Below are positions 36,106 through 45,063 of a stretch of 64,000 nt of DNA, piece after piece. The stretch spans positions 1-64,000 of the forward strand of contig JBGCEO010000001.1 in assembly GCA_045106475.1 (NCBI GenBank). Reading direction: 5' to 3'. Source of the DNA: Granulosicoccus sp045106475 (GTDB taxonomy: Bacteria > Pseudomonadota > Gammaproteobacteria > Granulosicoccales > Granulosicoccaceae). Made by a program: the position numbers and the translations under genes. The first letter of the stretch is position 1. Each line of letters begins with the position of its first letter. A model generated the notes under the pieces. The model did no database searches, was not told the DNA's origin, and saw only the letters and a program-made list of their open reading frames with translations.

Positions 36106-36939
36106 TCAGGTTTCATCACGCAATCGCTGCGCCAACGACCTGTTAACCGCTCTGGATGCCGCTACCAAGCCAAATGTACCCGTTACATAGGAGACTGAAC
36201 CATAACCCTGATCACAATCCAGCCGGGCTCCGGGCACGCCGGGCTTGGCATGCGTCACATTTCCGTCACTGTCGGGGTATACAGGCTGTTCAGATGAGTA
36301 AACGCATTCAATGCCAAAACGTCGTTTCGGATTTTTGGTAAATCCGTAATCGGAGCGCAGCCGCGCTCGCACCTTGGCGGCCAGTGCGTCATTCCAGGTG
36401 CGCGACAGATCAGCCACTCCCACAGCCAGTGGATCGGTTCTCCCGCCGGCCCCACCGGTTGTGATAATTCGAATTTTTCGCCGTCGACAGTGCGCAATCA
36501 TTGCCGCTTTGAAACGTATGTTATCAATGGCATCGATAACCGCATCGAAATCGCGATCGAGATAATGCGACAGATTTTTTTCGGCAAGAAAATCATCTTC
36601 TGCCTGCACATCACAATCCGGATTGATAGACAGCATGCGCGCCTGCATGGTTAAAACCTTTGACCGATCCACCGTATCGTGCAGGGCATGCAGTTGCCGA
36701 TTGATATTGCTAGTGGAAATATCGTCGTGGTCTATCATCGTAATGTGACCCACACCCGTGCGGGCGAGAGCCTCTGCGGCCCAGGACCCCACACCACCAA
36801 TACCGACAACGCAAATGCGCAGCCGTGAAAGACAGCGATAGGCTCGAACTCCGTACACCCGTGATAGCGATGCAAAAGAAGTTGCTTCAGATGCTGCACC
36901 CACAGCCTGTTCTGGGACGTTAAATGGCGGCAAAGTCAT
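36106..36939 (-). CDS. tcdA: tRNA threonylcarbamoyladenosine dehydratase
   Basis: TcdA (CsdL/YgdL, ThiF/E1-like superfamily) uses ATP to cyclise t6A37 to ct6A in tRNA. It has the nucleotide-binding loop VVGIGGVGSWAAEALARTG (about 46-64), DHDDISTSNINRQ with the adenylation Asp/Arg, DAIDNIRFKAAM, and the family tail YVTGTFGLVAAS. 277 residues. The 5' end overlaps the divergent GIY-YIG gene by 16 bases. Confidence 0.94.
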   Translation of the reverse strand: MTLPPFNVPEQAVGAASEATSFASLSRVYGVRAYRCLSRLRICVVGIGGVGSWAAEALARTGVGHITMIDHDDISTSNINRQLHALHDTVDRSKVLTMQARMLSINPDCDVQAEDDFLAEKNLSHYLDRDFDAVIDAIDNIRFKAAMIAHCRRRKIRIITTGGAGGRTDPLAVGVADLSRTWNDALAAKVRARLRSDYGFTKNPKRRFGIECVYSSEQPVYPDSDGNVTHAKPGVPGARLDCDQGYGSVSYVTGTFGLVAASRAVNRSLAQRLRDET

Positions 36940-37196
36940 CCAGGGATCAAGGCAATTGGCATGTGTATATAGTACGGTGTAATGACAAATCGCTGTACAC
37001 CGGCATTACCACCGATCTGTCCCGCCGACTCGATGAACACAATAACTCGCCTCGCGGCGCAACGTACACGCGAAGCCGTCGACCTGTAACGCTTGTTTAC
37101 TCGGATACGGCCATTAATCGCTCAGCCGCCTGCCGACGGGAACGGGAGATCAAAAATCTGACCAAACTGGCCAAGGAACAACTTTTACTTGCCTAG
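36924..37196 (+). CDS. GIY-YIG domain protein (UPF0213/YhbQ-like)
   Basis: A 90-residue single-domain GIY-YIG protein: WHVYIVRC, LYTGITTDLSRRLDEHN with the catalytic-type Arg, and RREREIKNLTK helix. It is close in layout to E. coli YhbQ. Such stand-alone domains are presumed structure-specific nucleases, function unproven. It starts inside tcdA on the opposite strand. Confidence 0.88.
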   Translation: MAAKSSRDQGNWHVYIVRCNDKSLYTGITTDLSRRLDEHNNSPRGATYTRSRRPVTLVYSDTAINRSAACRREREIKNLTKLAKEQLLLA

Positions 37197-37418
37197 CAAA
37201 GGTGACAACTTAGGAGTACACTGACAGATAGCTATTGATTGTGGATAGCCCCTGCCGAGGTTCTCCTGGTACCCGTCAGTATCGCAATCTGCCGCCTCGG
37301 CACCGGGCCGTGCGGCATCAAACGATGTAAATGAAGCACCGCCAATGCGCTTTCAGCGCTGTTGGCTGCTTCGCCTTTGGTTGCATCGTGGCCTGAATTT
37401 GAACTTAGAGGTTTATAC
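37197..37418 (+). other. leader region upstream of the RRM gene
   Basis: 222 bases without a gene. They contain a compact G/C-rich fold candidate near 37290-37320 (TGCC..GCAC..GTGC GGCA arms). This could be a structured 5' leader of the RNA-binding protein gene; no promoter could be assigned. Confidence 0.3.
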
Positions 37419-37691
37419 GTGAAAAAGATGTTTGTTGGTGGTCTGCCACTTGAGTCTACGGAAGAGACTGTTACTGAAATGTTTAACGAATTTGGCAAGG
37501 TGCGTTCCATCAAACTTGCCTCGGATGTTTTTACTGGTAAGTGCAAAGGATTCGGCTTTATTGAGATGGAAGGTCATGAGGCTCGTGCAGCCATCGCGGG
37601 CCTGAATGGCAAAATCATAGGCGACAAGTCACTGAAGGTTCAGTTTGAAGAACCTCGGAAGGGTGGAAAACGCGGTGGTCGTCGTCGTTAA
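37419..37691 (+). CDS. small RRM-type RNA-binding protein
   Basis: A 90-residue single RNA recognition motif. RNP2 is MFVGGLP at the start, RNP1 is KGFGFIEM in the middle, and the tail is basic and Gly/Arg-rich (KGGKRGGRRR). The GTG at 37419 is chosen because GAGG stands 7 bases upstream and family members begin right before RNP2; the open frame extends upstream without a start signal. Bacterial members bind RNA and are often cold-induced; the target is unknown. Confidence 0.88.
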   Translation: MKKMFVGGLPLESTEETVTEMFNEFGKVRSIKLASDVFTGKCKGFGFIEMEGHEARAAIAGLNGKIIGDKSLKVQFEEPRKGGKRGGRRR

Positions 37692-37710
37692 GTTTCAACA
37701 GTGAATCAAT

Positions 37711-37742
37711 AGCCAGCACAGCTACCCAAAATTGTGCTGGCT
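37711..37742 (+). terminator. hairpin after the RRM gene
   Basis: AGCCAGCACA / TGTGCTGGCT is a perfect 10-bp stem with a 12-base loop, 20 bases after the stop. The following sequence is T-rich but interrupted (GTATCGTTTTATCGTT), so termination strength is uncertain. Confidence 0.6.
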
Positions 37743-37912
37743 GTATCGTTTTATCGTTAATGACACCATAAACAAGCGTCTCTCCACCGTATTTGCTGCC
37801 TATAATCCGTAAATAGAGATTGGCCTGACTCGCTGCGCAACGCAGCATGGTTTTTGCTGTCATATCATCTTGAGGCTTGTTTTAGGGTGAGCCTCTTAAC
37901 TACGGAGCAACG

Positions 37913-38653
37913 ATGGTCATCCCTGACAAGGTCAAAAATGACCGTCAGCCAATGATAGAAACCGACCGACAGGATCGACTAACCAGTCGTTCCATACGCA
38001 GTTTCGTGGTGCGCAACGGCCGCACTACTCCAGCTCAGGCTGATGCTATAAAACGATTGATGCCCCGCTACGGGCTTCCCTACACAGACTCCCCGATCGA
38101 TCTGAAAACGGCTTTCGGCAGCTCACGGCCAACGTGGATGGAAATCGGTTTTGGCAATGGTGATGTACTGATCAACATGGCCGGTAGCGACAAAATGGTC
38201 AATGTTCTGGGTGCAGAGGTACACACCGCCGGCATCGGCCACGCACTCATTGGAATAGAGTCCAAAGAGCTGAGCAATGTACGAATCGTTCAGCATGATG
38301 CGATGGAAGTACTCGAAAACATGCTCGAACCTGCTTGCCTGGACAAGGTTCTTTTGCTGTTCCCCGATCCCTGGCACAAAAAACGACATCACAAACGCCG
38401 CATTTTCCAAGCCGATTTCCTGAACGCAGTTGCGCGTGTACTGAAGCCTGCCGGAATTTTGCACTGCGCTACTGACTGGGCAGACTATGGCCAATGGATG
38501 CTCGAACTGCTGGAACAAGACGAACGCTTCTCGAACAATGCCGGTGTCGGCCAAGCATCAGAGAGACCCGAATGGCGACCTGTCACCCGATTTGAACGTC
38601 GCGGTCATCGTCTAGGACACGGCGTCACCGACCTACTGTTTACACGCAGCTGA
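37913..38653 (+). CDS. trmB: tRNA (guanine46-N7)-methyltransferase
   Basis: A 246-residue class I SAM methyltransferase making m7G46 in tRNA. It has EIGFGNGD (SAM loop, about 77-84) and the TrmB signature FPDPWHKKRHHKRR (about 149-162), and FERRGHRLGHGVTDL at the C-terminus. ACGGAG lies 5 bases before the ATG. The stop TGA is followed directly by the start of the permease gene. Confidence 0.96.
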   Translation: MVIPDKVKNDRQPMIETDRQDRLTSRSIRSFVVRNGRTTPAQADAIKRLMPRYGLPYTDSPIDLKTAFGSSRPTWMEIGFGNGDVLINMAGSDKMVNVLGAEVHTAGIGHALIGIESKELSNVRIVQHDAMEVLENMLEPACLDKVLLLFPDPWHKKRHHKRRIFQADFLNAVARVLKPAGILHCATDWADYGQWMLELLEQDERFSNNAGVGQASERPEWRPVTRFERRGHRLGHGVTDLLFTRS

Positions 38654-40507
38654 ATGGAGCAGCTTACCCTCAGCCTCGAAATGTTGATGGTAATGGGCTT
38701 GTTGGCTGTTACGATTGTGCTGTTCGCATTTGAGATTCTACGGGTAGACGTAGCTGCGATCTGTGTCATGGTCCTTTTAGGTCTAACGACCATGGTGCCC
38801 GGCATTGAGCCTATCATTGCCCGCGACGAGTTGTTCTCCGGCTTTTCAAGTAATGCGGTGATCTCGGTTATTGCTGTAATGATCATTGGCGCCGGGCTGG
38901 ACAAAACCGGATTGATGGGCAAGCTGGCCACACTAATCCTGCAAAAAGGGGGCAAGACCGAACAACGAATCATTCCGCTTGTCTCGGGCACTGTGGCGTT
39001 CATATCAAGCTTCATGCAGAACATCGGCGCGGCAGCACTCTTTCTCCCCGTGGTATCAAGAATCAGTGCACGCACCGAGATTCCCATGTCACGATTGTTA
39101 ATGCCAATGGGCTTTTGCGCCATCCTCGGTGGCACGGTCACGATGATCGGCTCAAGCCCGCTGATACTGCTAAACGACCTGCTAATTTCATCTAATAAGA
39201 TGCTGCCATCAGATCAACAAATGGAAACGTTTGGTCTGTTCGCTGTCACACCCATCGGGATTGCTCTGGTTATTACCGGCATAATTTATTTTATTCTCGC
39301 AGGTCGTTTCGTGCTGCCAACGGGCAGCACCAGCGATAGCGCTAGAACCTCGCGTGCCTCTGACTATTTCGAACAGCTTTATGGCATCAAGGGTGAGTTC
39401 GTTGAAATTCGAGTAACCGACGATAGCCCGCAAGTGGGTATGACAATTCACCAGGTAGAAGAAAACCACCCGAATACGCCCATGATGCTGGCGCTATACA
39501 GTGGTGATGTTGTAAAAGTTCCACCGGATCGAGAAGAGATGATCTGGGTTAATACACGTATCGGACTGATGGGCGATCGTGAGCAAATCGAGGAGTACTG
39601 CAAAGAAAATAATTGGGAAATTCTCGGTGAGCCTGATCGATTTGCTGATGTATTAAACGCGCAACACGGCGGTATCGCCGAGATCGTTGTCCCGCCCGGT
39701 TCCAGCCTGATCGGCCAACCCATCGGTGATATCAAACCACGTCGAAACTTTGGTACCAACATTCTGCAGATCTTTCGCAATGAAGAGGTGATCAAACGTG
39801 GCTTTCGCGACCAGATACTGCATGCCGGGGATACGCTCGTCGTACATGCGAGCTGGAAAGATCTAAAAGCGCTGTCGCGCAACAAAGACTTTGTAGTCGC
39901 AACCGATGTTAAATACGAGGATTTACGTACTAACAAGATACGAGAGGCGGTGATTTTCTTTTCGATCGCGCTAGGACTTTTCCTGTTGACCGATAGCTTG
40001 TCGATCTCACTGCTCACTGGTGCTGTGGGCATGATTCTCTCCGGCGTGCTTACCATCGATGAAGCCTATGACGCAGTCAGCTGGCAAACCGTATTCCTAC
40101 TCGCCAGTCTTATCCCGCTAGGGATTGCAGTGGATCAATCGGGCACAGCTGCATGGATAGCTCAGGAAATACTCAATCTGGTAGGAGATGTACCCAACTG
40201 GGTTCTGCAAATTGTCATAGCCTTACTGGCTACCTTCTTCACGCTGGTGATGTCTAATATTGGTGCCACCGTTTTACTTGTTCCGCTAGCGGTAAATATC
40301 GCCATCGCCGTCGATGCCGACCCCGCTGTATTTGCTCTCACAGTAGCCATCTCGACTTCAAATTCGTTTCTGATTCCCACCCACCAGGTAAATGCCCTAC
40401 TTATGGGCCCGGGCGGTTATCAGGTAGCCGACTTCATGCGAGCGGGCGGCATCATGACGATTTTGTTTCTTGTTGTGAGCTTGTTGATGCTAAATCTGGT
40501 CATCTAA
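38654..40507 (+). CDS. SLC13/DASS-type anion permease with two RCK_C domains
   Basis: A 617-residue inner-membrane transporter. N-terminal membrane segments (about 9-215) are followed by a cytoplasmic insert (about 225-415) holding two TrkA-C-like regulatory domains, the second with EIVVPPGSSLIGQPIGDI. A second membrane half (about 425-617) ends with an NSFLIPTHQVNALLMGPGGY motif typical of CitT/ArsB-like permeases. The substrate (dicarboxylate, sulfate or another anion) cannot be told. The start abuts the trmB stop. Confidence 0.88.
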   Translation: MEQLTLSLEMLMVMGLLAVTIVLFAFEILRVDVAAICVMVLLGLTTMVPGIEPIIARDELFSGFSSNAVISVIAVMIIGAGLDKTGLMGKLATLILQKGGKTEQRIIPLVSGTVAFISSFMQNIGAAALFLPVVSRISARTEIPMSRLLMPMGFCAILGGTVTMIGSSPLILLNDLLISSNKMLPSDQQMETFGLFAVTPIGIALVITGIIYFILAGRFVLPTGSTSDSARTSRASDYFEQLYGIKGEFVEIRVTDDSPQVGMTIHQVEENHPNTPMMLALYSGDVVKVPPDREEMIWVNTRIGLMGDREQIEEYCKENNWEILGEPDRFADVLNAQHGGIAEIVVPPGSSLIGQPIGDIKPRRNFGTNILQIFRNEEVIKRGFRDQILHAGDTLVVHASWKDLKALSRNKDFVVATDVKYEDLRTNKIREAVIFFSIALGLFLLTDSLSISLLTGAVGMILSGVLTIDEAYDAVSWQTVFLLASLIPLGIAVDQSGTAAWIAQEILNLVGDVPNWVLQIVIALLATFFTLVMSNIGATVLLVPLAVNIAIAVDADPAVFALTVAISTSNSFLIPTHQVNALLMGPGGYQVADFMRAGGIMTILFLVVSLLMLNLVI

Positions 40508-40531
40508 GCAACACACCAGAGCAAACTGCGT

Positions 40532-41212
40532 TCAGGGTTTCAGGCGCAACAACATTGATCGTGTGCGTCGAAACAGCGTCAGAACGCAACCAACAGCAAG
40601 CACCCAAAGCCCCACTGTCATTATCAGGGTTGATACCTGCCCATCTGTGTTGTCTATAGGCAGTAGGTTGAGTACGGCGGCAATCACCGCTGCTACAGTC
40701 ACCAAAGCCATACGATGCGGCTTGGCCATGGGACCACTAAAATCCACCACGCCGTCAATCCCTTTACCCAGCTCTCGCACATAAGATACGAAAACCGCTA
40801 GTGCCGCCACTGACCAACCTAGAGATGGCCAACCGGCGGCGTAACCTACACCGACAAACACAAGGATATCGGCAATCCGGTCAGGGAGCTCGTTCCACAC
40901 TGCACCATCAGCCGTTTGTTTACCCGCTTCGATGGCAACCATGCCATCCATCAGATTGCACAACAGGCGGAGTTGACAGGCAAAAGCAGCCAATATAAAC
41001 CCGGCAGAGTGCTGCCACGATGAGCTCTGCGCAGTGGCATAAAAACAGACGCAAGCTATCAATGCGGCAAACACACTTGCCGCCGAAATCTGATTGGGCG
41101 TAATGGATGTGCTTGCCAGTAAACGCGCGAATCTCTGTGCTGCCACCGTGTTTCGACTGGCGAGCGGTCGTCTGTCTGCCAGTGACTCGTCAGAGCGCTC
41201 ATGCTTACTCAT
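40532..41212 (-). CDS. CDP-alcohol phosphatidyltransferase family protein (YnbA-like)
   Basis: A 226-residue membrane enzyme expected to transfer a phosphatidyl group from a CDP-lipid to an alcohol. The usual motif D-G-x2-A-R-x8-G-x3-D-x3-D reads here DGMVAI, then G after eight residues, then N, then D. The Arg is replaced by Ile and the first of the late Asp pair by Asn; the last Asp (proposed base) is kept. The Asn form resembles E. coli YnbA as I recall it. It overlaps cdsA by one base. Substrate alcohol unknown. Confidence 0.85.
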   Translation of the reverse strand: MSKHERSDESLADRRPLASRNTVAAQRFARLLASTSITPNQISAASVFAALIACVCFYATAQSSSWQHSAGFILAAFACQLRLLCNLMDGMVAIEAGKQTADGAVWNELPDRIADILVFVGVGYAAGWPSLGWSVAALAVFVSYVRELGKGIDGVVDFSGPMAKPHRMALVTVAAVIAAVLNLLPIDNTDGQVSTLIMTVGLWVLAVGCVLTLFRRTRSMLLRLKP

Positions 41213-42159
41213 CAGCTAGGATCCCATCCATAACGCACCAGATGAAAAAACACCGGTGCGGCAAAAAGCACTGAATCCAGGCGATCTATAAAACCGCCAT
41301 GACCCGCTATCAGATGCCCCCAATCCTTGACACCACGATCACGCTTGATAGCCGACAAGACCAGCCCACCCATAAAACCCATCAATGTGCAGACAAGCGA
41401 AAGTGCGGCAGCCTGCAACAGGCTAAACGGCGTAATCCACCACAGCATAGCGCCAATCAATGTTGCACTGAGAATCCCCCCTACTGCGCCTTCAACGGTT
41501 TTAGACGGAGAGAGGCGAGGAGCGACAGGCGTCTTACCTATAAGTTTGCCCCACACGTACTGCAAAACATCACTAATTTGAACAACTATCACCAGATAGG
41601 CAATCAGAAGTACCTGACGCCCTTCAAACCCCGGTATGTTCAAGGTTAATAAGGCTGGAATATGCGAAATACAAAACACACAGACCATCAAGGCCCACTG
41701 CGTTTCGGCCACTCTAACCAGGTACTGATCAGTACCACCACGAAGGGCCGCCAACATGGGTAACAACAGGAAAGCATAGACAGGGATAAAAATGGAATAC
41801 AAGCCATACCACTCAAACCAGATAAGCGTGTATTGCGCAGGAAGAACGACAAAAAAAGCAGCCACCAGTGCCCAGTGATCACCGCGCTGGGTACTCGTCA
41901 GGGTTATGAATTCCCGCAAAGCCGCAAATGAACAGAATCCAAACAGCACTATCACGCCAGCCTTGCCGCCCAAAAATGCAAGGCCCAACAACACAACCAT
42001 TGCCCACCAGGCATTGATACGAGCATTAAGGTTGTCAATTACCGCAGCATTTGCCGCTGTTTGACGCCGAGCTAATATTTGGCCAATGAAAGTTGCCACA
42101 ATCAGAATCACTGCCACACCCACAAGCAGCAACATCAGATCAGCGCGTGATTCGTTCAT
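41212..42159 (-). CDS. phosphatidate cytidylyltransferase family protein (CdsA/YnbB-like)
   Basis: A 315-residue multi-pass membrane protein expected to make CDP-diacylglycerol from CTP and phosphatidate. The C-terminal signature is intact: SAIKRDRGVKDWGHLIAGHGG then DRLDS. About eight membrane segments. Overlaps the acyltransferase gene by 4 bases and the CDP-alcohol transferase by one, so the three are cotranslated. The cluster suggests a dedicated route distinct from housekeeping CdsA; the housekeeping copy cannot be excluded from this window alone. Confidence 0.9.
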   Translation of the reverse strand: MNESRADLMLLLVGVAVILIVATFIGQILARRQTAANAAVIDNLNARINAWWAMVVLLGLAFLGGKAGVIVLFGFCSFAALREFITLTSTQRGDHWALVAAFFVVLPAQYTLIWFEWYGLYSIFIPVYAFLLLPMLAALRGGTDQYLVRVAETQWALMVCVFCISHIPALLTLNIPGFEGRQVLLIAYLVIVVQISDVLQYVWGKLIGKTPVAPRLSPSKTVEGAVGGILSATLIGAMLWWITPFSLLQAAALSLVCTLMGFMGGLVLSAIKRDRGVKDWGHLIAGHGGFIDRLDSVLFAAPVFFHLVRYGWDPS

Positions 42160-42803
42160 GAGCTTGCCTGAGAATTAGCCAGACGCAGCAGTGCCTGCTG
42201 AGCACGCTGCAAAAAATGATCTTTGGATTCAGATTCAGCAAGACATAGCGGCGCACCAAAAACAACTGTGCAGGCTAGTGGTACCGGTATGATTTCCCCT
42301 TTGGGCAGCACACGATTCAGATTGTTGATCCATACAGGTACCAACTCGACATCAGGTCGGGCATTAGCCAAATGAAAAAGACCGCTTTTAAAGGGCAATA
42401 AAGTCTCATCACTGGTATTACGCGTACCTTCTGGAAACACGATCAACGAATCACCTTCATCCAGTGCAGATGCCATCTGTTGCACTGGATCCTGTTGACG
42501 CTTTGAATTATCCCGCTGTATCAAAACAGATCTGAACACATCACATCCGATAAAACGCCTTATTGGCGATGTCAACCAATAGTCAGCGCCTGCCACAGGT
42601 CGTGTTTGCGCTCGGAGGCGAGGTGGCAGGACAGTCCACAGTAGAACAAAGTCACCATGACTACAATGATTGGCAAAATAAACTCGCTGTTGTTCTCGCG
42701 GCTCCACACCAGCCCAGCTTGCGCGCACGGCCGTTACAAAACGCGCAAAGACAACGATACAGCTGGCGCATAACTCTGCCAACAGTGCTCTGCAAGCTTG
42801 CAT
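42156..42803 (-). CDS. lysophospholipid acyltransferase family protein (PlsC-like)
   Basis: A 215-residue acyltransferase. The H-x4-D catalytic box is in ANHCSHGDF (about 44-52) and the acceptor motif FPEGTR at about 123-128. An N-terminal hydrophobic helix anchors it. First of the three-gene lipid unit, probably supplying the phosphatidate-like substrate to the downstream CdsA-type enzyme. It is a different gene from the PlsC at 48860. Confidence 0.88.
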   Translation of the reverse strand: MQACRALLAELCASCIVVFARFVTAVRASWAGVEPREQQRVYFANHCSHGDFVLLWTVLPPRLRAQTRPVAGADYWLTSPIRRFIGCDVFRSVLIQRDNSKRQQDPVQQMASALDEGDSLIVFPEGTRNTSDETLLPFKSGLFHLANARPDVELVPVWINNLNRVLPKGEIIPVPLACTVVFGAPLCLAESESKDHFLQRAQQALLRLANSQASS

Positions 42804-42810
42804 GCTTACC

Positions 42811-44985
42811 TCAATGTGAGTGTGCGGATTTTTTTATCCTGGAATCGATCCATACTAAGCCCACGCAGACCAACAATAACACCATTATACAAGCTACAAG
42901 TGCCAGCCAATTGATTCTACTTGCTTCATCCATCCCTATTGTTGTGGACAGAGCAGCCTTCAGGGTTGGCGTATCCTCGATGTAGAATGATGCTAAATCG
43001 GTGATGATATCCACTGATTCTGCAAACTCCTGCAGATCTTTGGCGGCCACCTCATTACTTAGAGTCCGAAATCGAAACACGACAGTCAGACTGGTGTTGT
43101 CTTCATTGACAGAGGATTGCTTACTAAACGACATCCAGTCATTACTAAATTCTGCATCAAGATCATCCAGGCGATAGTTGTCAGGCATGGTCACCTGCCA
43201 GGTCTCCTCAATAACAATCGGATGCACCAACTCAAAAGGTTGTTGCCTGTCGCTAACATCTTCGGGTGATTCGAGAAATGAGATGATTTCGTCTGCGTAA
43301 AGCCAACGATATCGATCTACATTCTCATCAGACACCCAAAAATCACTAATAGTGTACTGCTCCTTGACCAGCATCTTGTCACCGGCAGAATCATCAATAA
43401 CAGGAACACCTCTGGACCTCGTTTCTGAAAAATATCCTTGATAGTATTCCAGATAAGAATTACCCATGGCCTTTAAGCCCTCTGTATCAAGCTTGTAACG
43501 TACACTCTCTGCCAGACGTCCAAACTTGATAGTGTCAATATCAAGCGACACTTTGGGCTGATTGCTCACCGGAGCATCAGAGTTTGGAAGAGATGTTACG
43601 TCCGATTCCGCTGGAGTGATACGTATGTCCTTAGTCACTGACATGATGTATCGTGAGCGACTGTCATCCATCTCAACAAGACCCGTTGTTTCGGGTGCAA
43701 GAATAAGCGCCAATCCATAATCGGGTTCATGCAACTCTCCCAGACCACCTGACTGATAGCTGCGCGTAGGATCAATAAAGTGATCAGTATCCTCAAAATG
43801 AACATGTACAATTACATGATTAAAGGCATGCATGCGATAGGGATAATTTGCAGCTTCAAGGCCGCGTCGAGTATTTACCAACGCAGGCTGTGCTTTTACG
43901 CCGAGCTCTTTAAGCAAGGCAACGAGTAAAAGCGCTTTGTCTTTACAATCACCGAATCGTCTGCTCAGTGTCTCTTCGGGGCGGGACGGCCAATGGGAGT
44001 TCTTGCCCAGTTCCACTCCGAAATAGCGCACCTCATCCTGCACCCATCGCAAGGCGGCACCAATTTGATGTCTTGGATCATCATGGGCACTTTTGATGAC
44101 ACTGGCGATGGTCACTATCTCGGCATTGCTGTTATCAGGCATCTGATACATCGGATATACCCAGTCTACAACCGAACGCCAGTCCTTCATATCGCTAAAC
44201 ACGATGGTGCCACGGTTGTAATGCCAACTGGGTACATCATCTTCTATAGAAAATTCAGGAACGCCAAGTTGATCAATTATGATCTCCTGAACACCATTTT
44301 CATCTTTGATGACCAGAGGCACATCTGCGCCCCTTACGCGACGATTAAAGGGTTTGTCCGAGCGAGTCAGGATGCGCGAATACTGCCGATCAGTAGCGGT
44401 CCATAGCTCTGTGTGGATACGAAACTCACGGTGGCCCTGGTAGATCGGGTTCTCACCTGAGATCGTGTAGGAATAACGCACCGTATCACCGGGACGAATA
44501 TCATCAAGAACGATGGCCAAGGTTCGCGTTCCATCATAGATCAGCTCCGAACGTTCCTGCTCGGTACGAAGCAAATCAAAGCGCGCCGTATTGAGCTTGC
44601 TGATTAGCTTGTTACCGCGCTGCACCATAAGCTCGTGAAGCTGTAGGTGTTCGTAGCTTGGGTCAAACGAGATCTCTATGTCGGAGTAGTTTTCGACGCC
44701 ATAGCGATTGGTCAGCGTATATTCGCTGGCATTGAAATGCTCACTCTCGCCTTCAACGGTGCCATTGTATTGAAAGTCATGCAGCCGGCTATGGAAACCA
44801 TGAGAGTCCTCACCAGTGGGGACCAGATCAGGATCGAAAGCAACAACGGGCTTAACCCAGGCAGGTATAGGCGCCAGCACATAGCCTTCTGTATCTGCGA
44901 CTGCATAGGTCGCACTGAAAACTAACAATATCAGGCAAGACAGCCGATTGCTTAGTGTCTTGAACGCAGGTAAGAAACAACCCAT
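42811..44985 (-). CDS. DUF3857 and transglutaminase-like domain protein
   Basis: A 724-residue exported protein. The signal peptide is in the first 35 residues if the ATG at 44985 is used; a TTG at 45051 is the alternative and neither has a good Shine-Dalgarno. The N-terminal DUF3857 domain is followed by a transglutaminase-like core with the Cys-His-Asp triad in RFGDCKDKA, AFNHVIVHV and FIDPTRSY. A beta-rich C-terminal part precedes a final membrane helix ending in basic residues. Periplasmic, inner-membrane anchored. Activity (protease, amidase or structural) is unknown. It is 7 bases upstream of the lipid cluster. Confidence 0.85.
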   Translation of the reverse strand: MGCFLPAFKTLSNRLSCLILLVFSATYAVADTEGYVLAPIPAWVKPVVAFDPDLVPTGEDSHGFHSRLHDFQYNGTVEGESEHFNASEYTLTNRYGVENYSDIEISFDPSYEHLQLHELMVQRGNKLISKLNTARFDLLRTEQERSELIYDGTRTLAIVLDDIRPGDTVRYSYTISGENPIYQGHREFRIHTELWTATDRQYSRILTRSDKPFNRRVRGADVPLVIKDENGVQEIIIDQLGVPEFSIEDDVPSWHYNRGTIVFSDMKDWRSVVDWVYPMYQMPDNSNAEIVTIASVIKSAHDDPRHQIGAALRWVQDEVRYFGVELGKNSHWPSRPEETLSRRFGDCKDKALLLVALLKELGVKAQPALVNTRRGLEAANYPYRMHAFNHVIVHVHFEDTDHFIDPTRSYQSGGLGELHEPDYGLALILAPETTGLVEMDDSRSRYIMSVTKDIRITPAESDVTSLPNSDAPVSNQPKVSLDIDTIKFGRLAESVRYKLDTEGLKAMGNSYLEYYQGYFSETRSRGVPVIDDSAGDKMLVKEQYTISDFWVSDENVDRYRWLYADEIISFLESPEDVSDRQQPFELVHPIVIEETWQVTMPDNYRLDDLDAEFSNDWMSFSKQSSVNEDNTSLTVVFRFRTLSNEVAAKDLQEFAESVDIITDLASFYIEDTPTLKAALSTTIGMDEASRINWLALVACIMVLLLVCVGLVWIDSRIKKSAHSH

Positions 44986-45063
44986 GGGTATCGCAGCAAC
45001 TGTTTGAACGAGCTCAAGTTCTTTGTCGGCGATAAAAGTGACTGACTGCAAATTTTTAGAACA

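Noticed and set aside
39448..40056. 202-codon open frame antisense to the SLC13-type permease
   Set aside because: No domain or ribosome site; the sense frame is clearly real.
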